Source of the DNA: Acidobacteriaceae bacterium
GTDB lineage: Bacteria > Acidobacteriota > Terriglobia > Terriglobales > SbA1
Assembly: GCA_019237515.1 (NCBI GenBank)
Contig: JAFAGX010000451.1
Location: forward strand, 1-6,590
Direction of reading: 5' to 3'
DNA length: 6,590 nucleotides
The position numbers were made by a program, and so were the translations under genes. The notes below the pieces were generated by a model that ran no database searches, was not told the origin of the DNA, and saw only the letters and a program-made list of their open reading frames with translations. How positions within the stretch are numbered: position 1 is the stretch's first letter; each line of letters opens with the position of its first letter. Shown piece after piece: positions 1 to 5,495 of this stretch.

Positions 1-1
1 T

Positions 2-679
2 TTCGAATATGTTCCGCTGCCCGGCGGAGCCGCCGCGATTCGTGAACCCTGGCGCATGGCAGTCAGCTACCTGGCTCATCATTTCGGGCGAGAGTTCCTT
101 AGTCACAACATTCCGTTTGTCTGCCAACTTGATGCGGCCAAGACGAGCCTCATCCTCCGTATGATTGAACAAAAGATAAACTCGCCGCTCACGTCAAGCT
201 GTGGGCGCTTGTTCGATGCGGTTGCTGCACTCGCCGGGATTCGGAAACAAGTGAACTACGAAGCGCAGGCCGCCATTGAACTGGAGATGGCGATCTTACC
301 CTCCGACCGCCAAGATGCATATACGTTCGATCTCATGCCTGATGGAGATGGCTGGATCATCGGCACGCGACCGCTATTTGCAGCTGTGCTTTCTGATCTC
401 CGGAAAAAGACAATTGTCGGAGACATTAGCCGGCGATTCCACAATGGCTTGGCTCAGGTATTTGTGCAGATCGCCGAACTGGTGCGCGAGAGAACCGCCC
501 TAAGCAGGGTCTGCTTAAGTGGCGGAACGTTTAACAACCTCTACCTTTCGCGGCAGTTCGAATCAGGGCTTTCCGAAGCGGGATTTGAGGTTTTCACTCA
601 TCACGAAGTCCCCGCTGGCGATGGCGGTCTGAGCTTGGGACAAGCGGTTATCGCCGCCGCGAGCATCTCGCATACCTAG
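2..679 (+). CDS. hypF: Carbamoyltransferase HypF, C-terminal part (5'-truncated by window edge)
   Basis: The frame is open from base 2, so the ATG at 56 is an internal methionine and not the start. HypF is a cytoplasmic [NiFe]-hydrogenase maturation protein. It uses carbamoyl phosphate and ATP to carbamoylate the C-terminal cysteine of HypE, the first step in making the cyanide ligands of the active-site iron. The 225 residues seen here are the end of its Kae1-like domain; complete family members run to about 750-800 residues. Family signatures, in fragment numbering, are PLPGG followed by REPWR (5-18), SSCGRLFDAVAALAGIR (about 65-81), LSGGTFNN (172-179) and VPAGDGGLSLGQA (203-215). Small departures from the common forms are GGA for the frequent GGD, and GDGG for NDGG. 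The acylphosphatase and zinc-finger domains lie outside the window. No hyp gene follows; the next gene is convergent, so hypF ends its transcription unit here. Identification is secure. Confidence 0.95.
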   Translation, partial: FEYVPLPGGAAAIREPWRMAVSYLAHHFGREFLSHNIPFVCQLDAAKTSLILRMIEQKINSPLTSSCGRLFDAVAALAGIRKQVNYEAQAAIELEMAILPSDRQDAYTFDLMPDGDGWIIGTRPLFAAVLSDLRKKTIVGDISRRFHNGLAQVFVQIAELVRERTALSRVCLSGGTFNNLYLSRQFESGLSEAGFEVFTHHEVPAGDGGLSLGQAVIAAASISHT

Positions 680-693
680 GCGCGAGCATGCTG

Positions 694-1896
694 TTACTCG
701 AACTGCTTCTTGACCTCCGGCGACACATTCGGCGCAGGAGGATAATCCTCCGAAGCGCCTTTGAAAAGCGCTACCGTTTGCTCGGCGCGCTTGGTTCCGT
801 CGTGGACAGCAATCTTGTGCGGCTTGGAGCCATGGTAACTCTCCCAGAGTGAGACGCCCGCGTATGCCCCATCTTTCCGCAGAACGTAGTAGACCATATC
901 GACATATCGCAGCCGGCTCATGTCATTGTTGTAATTGCGCACGATGCGCTGGAGCGCGTCCTCGCCCGCCTCTTGCGGCGACATTCCGTGCCGCATGTTC
1001 TCCACGATGGTGTGCGCGCCTGCGACCTTAATGTTTTCTTCTCCGCTGCCCGTCGCTCCAGCCGACCCTACATCCTGATCGGTGTAACAACCGGCGCCGA
1101 TGATCGGCGAATCGCCGAGGCGACCGGGAAGCTTCCACGCGAGGCCGCTGGTCGTGGTACATCCGGAGATTTCGCCTTTCTCATTCAGCGCCGAGCAGTG
1201 AATGGTTCCATGAGGTGGAAAGAGCACAGCCCGCGCAGCTTGCGAGCAAAGCTCCGGAGCTATGCCCAGATCCGCCGCCCGTTGTTCCAGATGATGAAAT
1301 TTTTCCTTCAACAGTTGCGATTCAGACTTATTCTCTGGCGACTTCCAATGCGGATCGGCGATGCCGGGGCCCCACCAACCCGGCCCTGAGTGATATTCCT
1401 TCCATAGCAGCCAGATCTTTCGCGAATGATCGGTTAGAAGATTTTCCCGCGGAAATCCCATCGCGATCGCAAAGCGCTCCGCGCCCTCGCCGACCAGCAT
1501 TACGTGCCCGGTGTTGTTCATGACAGCTTTGGCGACCTGCGAAACGTTTTTTATGTTGCGAACGCCACCAACCGAACCTGCGCGCCGGGTTGGCCCGTGC
1601 ATGCAACACGCATCGAGTTCGACTATTCCGTCTTCATTCGGAAGACCACCAAGGCCCACGCTCGTGTCGTTGGGATCATCTTCCGGACCTTTGACCACCT
1701 TCAGCGCCGCATCCAGAGTGTCTCCGCCGCTGGAGAGGAATGCGTATGCATCGTCAAGATAATTGAACCCGTTGTTCGCGCAAACGATGATGGGCCGCTT
1801 TCCGCTAGGCTGCGCATAGGCCTGGTTCCTCAGCAGTCCCAATGAAAGCGAACCGGCAACGGCGGTTGACAGAAAATCTCGGCGCGAAACAGACAT
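694..1896 (-). CDS. Tat-exported N4-(beta-N-acetylglucosaminyl)-L-asparaginase family Ntn-hydrolase
   Basis: This 400-residue protein belongs to the aspartylglucosaminidase / isoaspartyl peptidase / plant-type asparaginase family, whose members self-cleave to expose an N-terminal threonine nucleophile. The N-terminus SRRDFLSTAVAGSLSLGLL is a twin-arginine signal, with cleavage likely near QAYA (about residue 28), so the enzyme is exported folded. The predicted autocleavage site is Gly230/Thr231 in PPHGTIHCSAL. Spacing from Thr231 matches the human enzyme (Thr206, Thr224, Arg234, Asp237, Thr257) at Thr249, Arg259, Asp262 and Thr282, within TTTSG, GRLGDSP and GATGSG. Other family blocks are SVGLGGLPNEDG (79-90) and GSVGGVRNIKNVSQVAKAV (107-125). 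The residue before the nucleophile pair is Gly (HGT), where well-studied glycosylasparaginases have Asp (HDT). The ATG is fixed by the strong ribosome binding site seven bases upstream and by the Tat motif. Substrate could be glycosylasparagine, asparagine or beta-aspartyl peptides; the fold assignment is firmer than the substrate. Confidence 0.93.
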   Translation of the reverse strand: MSVSRRDFLSTAVAGSLSLGLLRNQAYAQPSGKRPIIVCANNGFNYLDDAYAFLSSGGDTLDAALKVVKGPEDDPNDTSVGLGGLPNEDGIVELDACCMHGPTRRAGSVGGVRNIKNVSQVAKAVMNNTGHVMLVGEGAERFAIAMGFPRENLLTDHSRKIWLLWKEYHSGPGWWGPGIADPHWKSPENKSESQLLKEKFHHLEQRAADLGIAPELCSQAARAVLFPPHGTIHCSALNEKGEISGCTTTSGLAWKLPGRLGDSPIIGAGCYTDQDVGSAGATGSGEENIKVAGAHTIVENMRHGMSPQEAGEDALQRIVRNYNNDMSRLRYVDMVYYVLRKDGAYAGVSLWESYHGSKPHKIAVHDGTKRAEQTVALFKGASEDYPPAPNVSPEVKKQFE

Positions 1897-1903
1897 GGCA
1901 GCG

Positions 1904-1911
1904 ACCTCCTC
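1904..1911 (-). promoter_or_regulatory. Strong ribosome binding site of the asparaginase-family gene
   Basis: On the minus strand this reads GAGGAGGT, an almost complete match to the 16S anti-Shine-Dalgarno sequence, seven bases before the ATG at 1896. It is the strongest such site in the window and fixes the start codon, agreeing with the Tat signal that begins at that methionine. Confidence 0.85.
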
Positions 1912-1934
1912 AAAAGCAGGTCAGCATATCATGG

Positions 1935-1956
1935 CACTTCGGAGAACTGCGAAGTG
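1935..1956 (-). repeat. Perfect 7-bp hairpin in the leader of the asparaginase-family gene
   Basis: CACTTCG at 1935-1941 pairs perfectly with CGAAGTG at 1950-1956, with an 8-base loop. On the minus strand it lies between the end of the release-factor-like gene (2071) and the start of the asparaginase-family gene (1896), ending 38 bases before that ATG. No T-run follows on either strand, so it is not a typical intrinsic terminator. It could be a leader hairpin, an operator or a weak terminator for the upstream operon. The rest of 1897-2070 shows only a 4-bp GC hairpin (1968-1979) and no convincing promoter. Confidence 0.4.
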
Positions 1957-2070
1957 ACTAAGGACTGCGCCACGCGGCGATGTGTCGTTCGTCAGAACTG
2001 GAAATAGCACACGAGAGGTAAGCCGGATCCCGAGGTCGCTCCAATAGGTTGCCTGAGAGTCAAAGAGCGG

Positions 2071-3252
2071 CTAAGAGGCGAGTTGCGTAGCACTCGTTTT
2101 ATTCTGATCAGCCCTGAAACGGAGCAAAGCTGCGATATTTCCCGCACGGTCGAACTCGAGATCGTCCTTCACATAGATCAGCTCGAGATCGCGCCGAATC
2201 GCAATCGGAATGATGGCCTCCGTTACATCTTCGAGTTCGCGTGTTTCGCGGCCGCAGGCGGGGCATTGCTGTACCACATGCGCGTCGATGTGACCACATG
2301 AGGGACATTCAGCGGCCGCACGATGAAAATTCTCTCCAAGTAATAAGGACTGCACTTCGCCAAGCTCCAGCGAGCGCAAGACCCGTCGCAACCCGGTTAC
2401 TCCGCGGTTATTACTCTTTGCCTGGTCGAGCGCCTCTCGAACCAACTCCCGCCGCCGTTGCTCCAGAGATTCGCGAAGAATCCGAGTGGCCTGTTCTCGA
2501 ATCTGGTCGTTGCTGAACTTGGCGGGGTCGGCCGAAAAATGACCCAATAACCGTTTCTTCACGTACGGATGCAGCTGAGCTTCCAGTTCGTGCCAATTCG
2601 TTTCCTGACAGCCAATGATTAGCTTTTCGAACGAGCCACTCTCCAGGGCCTTCTTCAGGTGTTGGGCAACGTCCTTGAAGTGATGTAAGGCTTCGTCGTC
2701 CAGTCGCCGCTGAGCATGGCCTCCGTCATAGCCGGCGAAACCATCACTGCGACCTTGACGCACCGGAGGTTTGCGGAACAACCCTTCCCTTTCCGTAAGC
2801 TCATCGAGACGCAGATCGAAAAAACGCGCCCGCTGTCGATCTACAATCGCAGCCCAAATGCGCGGTTGCGCCCCGAGGAGCTCTGCCAGGGGCTTCAAAT
2901 GAAAGCGCCGGTTAACGAAAAGCTGGCTGCCCGAAAGTTGCGGCGGTAGATCGAACTCGCGCCAAAAATTCTTGCCCGCGCAGGCAAACACCGCCTTCGC
3001 CCGCGATTGATTTCCGTGCCAGTTCTCTGCCAGAGTACGAATGCGCTCCAAGTCCGCGCGCGCGCACCCATTCTTTCCCTCCTTCTCTGTCTCTCGGAGC
3101 GCGTTCCGAATCAAATCTTTTACCAGGATTGCTTCCTCACGATGCGACTTGTTCTGCGGCGTGCCAGGTTCGAAATAAAAACTTAGTGCGCAAGCATGAT
3201 CGTTATCAGCGTTGAACTGCGCCAACTCACGGATATCCTCGCGGGTAATCAT
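2071..3252 (-). CDS. Bacterial archaeo-eukaryotic release factor (eRF1/aRF1/Dom34-like) protein with zinc ribbon
   Basis: Starting at ATG 3252 this is a 393-residue cytoplasmic protein that resembles archaeal aRF1 and Dom34 in domain order; bacterial members are known as baeRF proteins. Using numbering that counts the GTG at 3255 as residue 1, an N-terminal domain (1-125) leads into an RNase H-like eRF1 domain 2 (about 131-265, beginning IWAAIVDRQRARFFDLRL). That domain contains YDGGHAQRRLDDEALHHFKDVAQHL-like sequence at 176-200, the position of the catalytic GGQ loop and following helix. An L7Ae-like domain 3 (about 270-380) has a CPSC...CPAC zinc ribbon (Cys317, 320, 331, 334) and ends in the GNIAALLRF strand typical of aRF1. 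GGQ is replaced by GGH (178-180), so peptide release may be impaired or altered. It lies 26 bases downstream of the HPF-sigma gene on the same strand, implying co-transcription. Likely roles are ribosome rescue, ribosome-associated quality control or binding to stalled/hibernating ribosomes. The superfamily call is good; the exact function is inferred. Confidence 0.82.
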   Translation of the reverse strand: MITREDIRELAQFNADNDHACALSFYFEPGTPQNKSHREEAILVKDLIRNALRETEKEGKNGCARADLERIRTLAENWHGNQSRAKAVFACAGKNFWREFDLPPQLSGSQLFVNRRFHLKPLAELLGAQPRIWAAIVDRQRARFFDLRLDELTEREGLFRKPPVRQGRSDGFAGYDGGHAQRRLDDEALHHFKDVAQHLKKALESGSFEKLIIGCQETNWHELEAQLHPYVKKRLLGHFSADPAKFSNDQIREQATRILRESLEQRRRELVREALDQAKSNNRGVTGLRRVLRSLELGEVQSLLLGENFHRAAAECPSCGHIDAHVVQQCPACGRETRELEDVTEAIIPIAIRRDLELIYVKDDLEFDRAGNIAALLRFRADQNKTSATQLAS

Positions 3253-3260
3253 CACGATTT

Positions 3261-3265
3261 CTCCT
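3261..3265 (-). promoter_or_regulatory. Ribosome binding site that decides the start of the release-factor-like gene
   Basis: The minus strand reads AGGAG here, with 8 bases to the ATG at 3252 and 5 bases to an in-frame GTG at 3255. The spacing and codon type favour ATG, giving 393 rather than 394 residues. The site lies inside the 26-base gap after the HPF-sigma stop codon, as expected for a downstream operon gene with its own translation signal. Confidence 0.7.
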
Positions 3266-3278
3266 GAGTGCTGCGAAA

Positions 3279-4316
3279 TTATTTGGATGCTTGGATTAGC
3301 TTTTCCTGGAACCGGTTTGCTACTGGACTAGAGCGCCGCAAGTGCTCCCGCGCTTTAGTGATCGATGCCTTCACTTCTTCCAGCTTGCGGTCGGTGATCG
3401 CGGCGATTTCTTCTTCGGAAAATCCCTCAACCGCGTGCAATACGAAGGCTTCACGATCAGGCCGGCTGGAGCCATCGAGCGCAAACTGGACCAATGTGAT
3501 CACCTCGTCGGTATAGGCTATATCTTCCGGCGTAGCCATCCGCCGGTCAGGAATGACGTTTTCCCCTGTTAAGGTTTCATCGGGCTGATGAAACTGGAGT
3601 TCAGGCTCGTCCGAACCTCGCACGTTGGGCTTGCGCGTAGAGTCTTCGAGATGTACCGAAGCTGCGTCCTCGGGCGGGTTAGCCGACAAATCATCGATAG
3701 CGCGCATGGCCAGGCGATAAAGCCATGGTTCGAGCGAAAGGCGCTCAGGTTTTTCCATGCCATCCCCAAGTGCCCGCGCAATGGCCTCATCAATCACTTC
3801 TTCTTTCGTGAGTGAATCAGGAAGAATCTCTTCCGCAGTTTCGCGGAAATAAAGCTCGCGTTCAACAAACCGCTCCAAACGTCCCAGATTTGCGTTTACG
3901 TAGGAACGAATGTCCTCTGACGAGGCAGTCGGAACTTGCACCGCCGCCACGGTCTTCTCAAACGGAACCTGCCCGTGAGGACGATAATCGGCAACCCGGT
4001 GACGCTGCCACTTGTGAGAGTTCCGCAAGATCTCCTTATGTTTGCTGATCTGCTGCAACAAATCTTCCGCTGCCGCCTTAACAGCTGCTGAGGCTGCGGA
4101 GGCGGACTTCTGAACCGCCATCTGCCCGGACGGCAGACGTAAATTTAAAGACACCACCGTCCCTTCTCGGGCTGAGTTCTGCTCGATAAGACCTCGCAAG
4201 TGCACTAACTCCGGGCGAAAGACTTGAAGTCGCTTGCGGAGCTTCTCGATCAGGTGGTTGATTTCTTTTTCTACGTCGGGAGTTTTGCGGTCTTTATAAC
4301 TGAAGTGAACGTTCAT
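3279..4316 (-). CDS. Fusion of HPF/RaiA ribosome-hibernation domain with ECF-like sigma-70 domains
   Basis: This 345-residue protein combines two families. Residues 1 to about 99 resemble HPF/RaiA (S30AE): MNVHFSYKDR, helix EKEINHLIEKLRKRL, beta segment GTVVSLNLRLPSGQMAVQ, then a second helix AAAEDLLQQISKHKEILR. That domain normally binds the 30S decoding region and idles ribosomes. A linker (100-131) leads to a sigma region 2-like helical domain (about 132-212), recognisable by KEEVIDEAIARALGD and EPWLYRLAMRAIDDL (compare DLVQETFLRAL and RAWLYRIARNLALDL). An acidic, Pro-rich linker (213-262) precedes sigma region 4 (about 264-328) with the helix-turn-helix PDREAFVLHAVEGFSEEEIAAITDRKLEEVKASITKAREHL-like pattern. 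The C-terminal dimerisation domain of long HPF is absent; the sigma part takes its place. The sigma halves are divergent: the region 2 Gln is Asp and VKSR is VKAS, so promoter activity is uncertain. The start has GAGG six bases upstream. First gene of the operon with the eRF1-like gene. Confidence 0.85.
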   Translation of the reverse strand: MNVHFSYKDRKTPDVEKEINHLIEKLRKRLQVFRPELVHLRGLIEQNSAREGTVVSLNLRLPSGQMAVQKSASAASAAVKAAAEDLLQQISKHKEILRNSHKWQRHRVADYRPHGQVPFEKTVAAVQVPTASSEDIRSYVNANLGRLERFVERELYFRETAEEILPDSLTKEEVIDEAIARALGDGMEKPERLSLEPWLYRLAMRAIDDLSANPPEDAASVHLEDSTRKPNVRGSDEPELQFHQPDETLTGENVIPDRRMATPEDIAYTDEVITLVQFALDGSSRPDREAFVLHAVEGFSEEEIAAITDRKLEEVKASITKAREHLRRSSPVANRFQEKLIQASK

Positions 4317-4322
4317 CCCAGG

Positions 4323-4326
4323 CCTC
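4323..4326 (-). promoter_or_regulatory. Short ribosome binding site of the HPF-sigma gene
   Basis: GAGG on the minus strand, six bases before the ATG at 4316. It is a modest site, immediately downstream of the 8-bp hairpin at 4330-4350. The N-terminus MNVHFSYKD begins the HPF beta strand directly, which supports this start. Confidence 0.5.
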
Positions 4327-4329
4327 GGA

Positions 4330-4350
4330 TCACGGGAGCAGATCCCGTGA
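4330..4350 (-). repeat. Perfect 8-bp inverted repeat just upstream of the HPF-sigma gene
   Basis: TCACGGGA (4330-4337) and TCCCGTGA (4343-4350) form a perfect 8-bp stem with a 5-base loop, ending 13 bases before the HPF-sigma ATG. No T-run follows on the minus strand and the position is 5' of the gene, so an operator or a translational leader hairpin is likelier than a terminator. A competing pairing, GGATC (4327-4331) with GATCC (4341-4345), overlaps it, so two alternative folds can be drawn. Confidence 0.5.
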
Positions 4351-4364
4351 AGAATTCCGGTTCC
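4337..4364 (-). promoter_or_regulatory. Possible ECF-type promoter for the HPF-sigma/release-factor operon
   Basis: On the minus strand, GGAACC (4364-4359) resembles the -35 element of ECF sigma promoters. It is followed after 16 bases by TCTGCT (4342-4337), a plausible -10 element. Transcription would then begin shortly before the ribosome binding site and the -10 would lie in the inverted repeat at 4330-4350. This is a motif match by eye in a short region and could be chance. Confidence 0.25.
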
Positions 4365-4400
4365 TTACTTTTCGATTTTACACCCGCCGGAAATGACGTG

Positions 4401-4422
4401 AGTGGAAATTACGGATTCCACT
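4401..4422. repeat. 7-bp operator-like inverted repeat in the divergent intergenic region
   Basis: AGTGGAA (4401-4407) and TTCCACT (4416-4422) are perfect inverted arms separated by 8 bases, 15 bp centre to centre. The dyad sits in the middle of the 183-base gap between the divergent HPF-sigma and phosphatase genes. That arrangement fits binding by a dimeric regulator serving one or both promoters, but no regulator gene in the window is obviously matched to it. Confidence 0.4.
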
Positions 4423-4463
4423 GTAAGTCTTGGGTTTACGCCACCGTAGCCCAGCAACGCGCC

Positions 4464-4480
4464 AGAGGTTTAATACCTCT
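4464..4480 (+). repeat. 6-bp inverted repeat upstream of the phosphatase gene
   Basis: AGAGGT (4464-4469) and ACCTCT (4475-4480) flank a 5-base AT-rich loop, 19 bases before the phosphatase ATG. TTTAAT at 4469-4474, overlapping the loop, resembles a -10 box and would place a transcription start near 4481, but no good -35 lies at the right distance. The gene itself has only a weak, distant AGGA (4482-4485) as ribosome binding site. Confidence 0.35.
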
Positions 4481-4499
4481 CAGGATATGAGCTGCCCGA

Positions 4500-5429
4500 A
4501 TGCTGCGACGAATTTCAACATTTTCTACGATCACCTTAGCCCTGATCACCCTCAGTTGCGGCGGCGGCTCCCTGTCTCCTTCACCGAGCACGCCTAGCCC
4601 GACCGCTGTCGTTCCGCAATTTGCGCATGTGTTCATACTGAGTGAGGAAAATCACAGTTTCAGCGACGTTGTAGGGAATTCCCAAATGCCTTACTTCAAT
4701 TCGCTTATCGCCGCGGGAGGGCTGGCAACCGCATATTACGCGGATGCGCACCCTTCTCTGCCCAACTACTTTGTCCTGACCACCGGCGCTCTCATCACCT
4801 TTGACGACGACTTCCAGGGCGCAGTCTCGCAGGACAACATTGTTCGTGCCTTAAGCAGCGCGGGCAAGTCCTGGAAGTGCTACGCAGAATCCCTCCCTTC
4901 GGCGGCGTACGTGGGCGGCGACACAGGCGCATATCTCAAGCATCACGTTCCCTTCGTGTATTTCGCAGATGTCTTGAATGATCCTTCTGAGGCGGCCAAC
5001 GTGGTTCCTTTCACGCAACTTGCAACTGATCTGTCTAGCGGCAGCCTGCCTGATTACGCGTTCATTGTGCCGAATATTTACGACGACGCTCACAATTGCC
5101 CCGTAGGCGCCGCGTCGTGCTCGGACGCGCAGGAGCTATCGGCAGCGGATACATGGCTGCAAACTAACCTCGACGCCTTGATCAAGAGCTCCCAATTCGC
5201 AGACTCGCTGATGATCATCACGTTCGATGAATCGGAATCTAGCGACATTCAGTATGGCGGTGGACATGTCGCTACCGTCATCGTGAGTCCGAAAGCAAAA
5301 CCTGGGTATCGCTCTTCAGCGCTATACCAGCATCAGAGCACGCTTCGCTTAAGCCTCAAGGCTCTCGGCGTGGGTGATCTACCGGGTGCAGCAGCATCTG
5401 CGCCGGATATGGGCGAGTTCTTCAAGTAG
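4500..5429 (+). CDS. Probable lipoprotein acid phosphatase / phosphoesterase (alkaline-phosphatase-like fold)
   Basis: This 309-residue protein matches the phosphoesterase family that includes acid phosphatase AcpA and bacterial phospholipase C. The N-terminus is a signal peptide (residues 1-19) ending in LITLSC, followed by GGGS and a Ser/Pro-rich tether (24-36). Cys20 could be lipidated, though the lipobox is imperfect because the -3 residue is Thr. Family motifs in order are FILSEENHSFSDVVG (45-59, metal-binding Glu/Asn), HPSLPNYF (84-91, a candidate serine nucleophile), PNIYDDAHNC (191-200), ITFDES (240-245) and GGGHVATVIVSP (253-264). Together these provide the Asp, Glu and His residues expected for the active site. 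The likely reaction is hydrolysis of phosphomonoesters outside the cytoplasm for phosphate scavenging; phospholipid cleavage is a possible alternative. An upstream in-frame stop at 4488-4490 limits the start to this ATG or later ones, and the signal peptide begins here. It is divergent from the HPF-sigma operon and 66 bases ahead of the M20 gene. Confidence 0.85.
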   Translation: MLRRISTFSTITLALITLSCGGGSLSPSPSTPSPTAVVPQFAHVFILSEENHSFSDVVGNSQMPYFNSLIAAGGLATAYYADAHPSLPNYFVLTTGALITFDDDFQGAVSQDNIVRALSSAGKSWKCYAESLPSAAYVGGDTGAYLKHHVPFVYFADVLNDPSEAANVVPFTQLATDLSSGSLPDYAFIVPNIYDDAHNCPVGAASCSDAQELSAADTWLQTNLDALIKSSQFADSLMIITFDESESSDIQYGGGHVATVIVSPKAKPGYRSSALYQHQSTLRLSLKALGVGDLPGAAASAPDMGEFFK

Positions 5430-5495
5430 CACTTACGTTCATTTAGTCCGACGCACGTTTGCCGTCATTGTGTGTGCCAGATATGATGCTCATCC

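Noticed and set aside
56..58. ATG as a start codon for a short HypF-like protein
   Set aside because: The frame is open upstream to the window edge and encodes the conserved PLPGG...REPWR block, so the gene is truncated by the window and does not start here.
680..693. Possible bidirectional terminator between hypF and the convergent gene
   Set aside because: The gap is only 14 bases, and the best pairing near it is 4 bp (CGAG with CTCG) without T-runs.
973..1389. 138-codon plus-strand open frame
   Set aside because: It is antisense to the asparaginase-family gene, whose catalytic motifs are intact. Its product is rich in Arg and Pro with no recognisable motif, as expected from a shadow frame in GC-rich DNA.
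1328..1609. 93-codon minus-strand open frame
   Set aside because: It overlaps the asparaginase-family gene out of frame on the same strand and translates to low-complexity basic sequence. No frameshift is needed because the main frame is continuous through the region.
3054..3065. Run of alternating CG dinucleotides
   Set aside because: It lies inside the release-factor-like coding sequence, where it encodes Cys-Ala-Arg-Ala in frame. It is too short to be called a repeat element.
4436..4636. 66-codon minus-strand frame starting with a CANC motif
   Set aside because: It overlaps the start and signal peptide of the phosphatase gene on the opposite strand. The CxxC-like motif comes from the antisense of the phosphatase coding sequence, and there is no supporting ribosome binding site.
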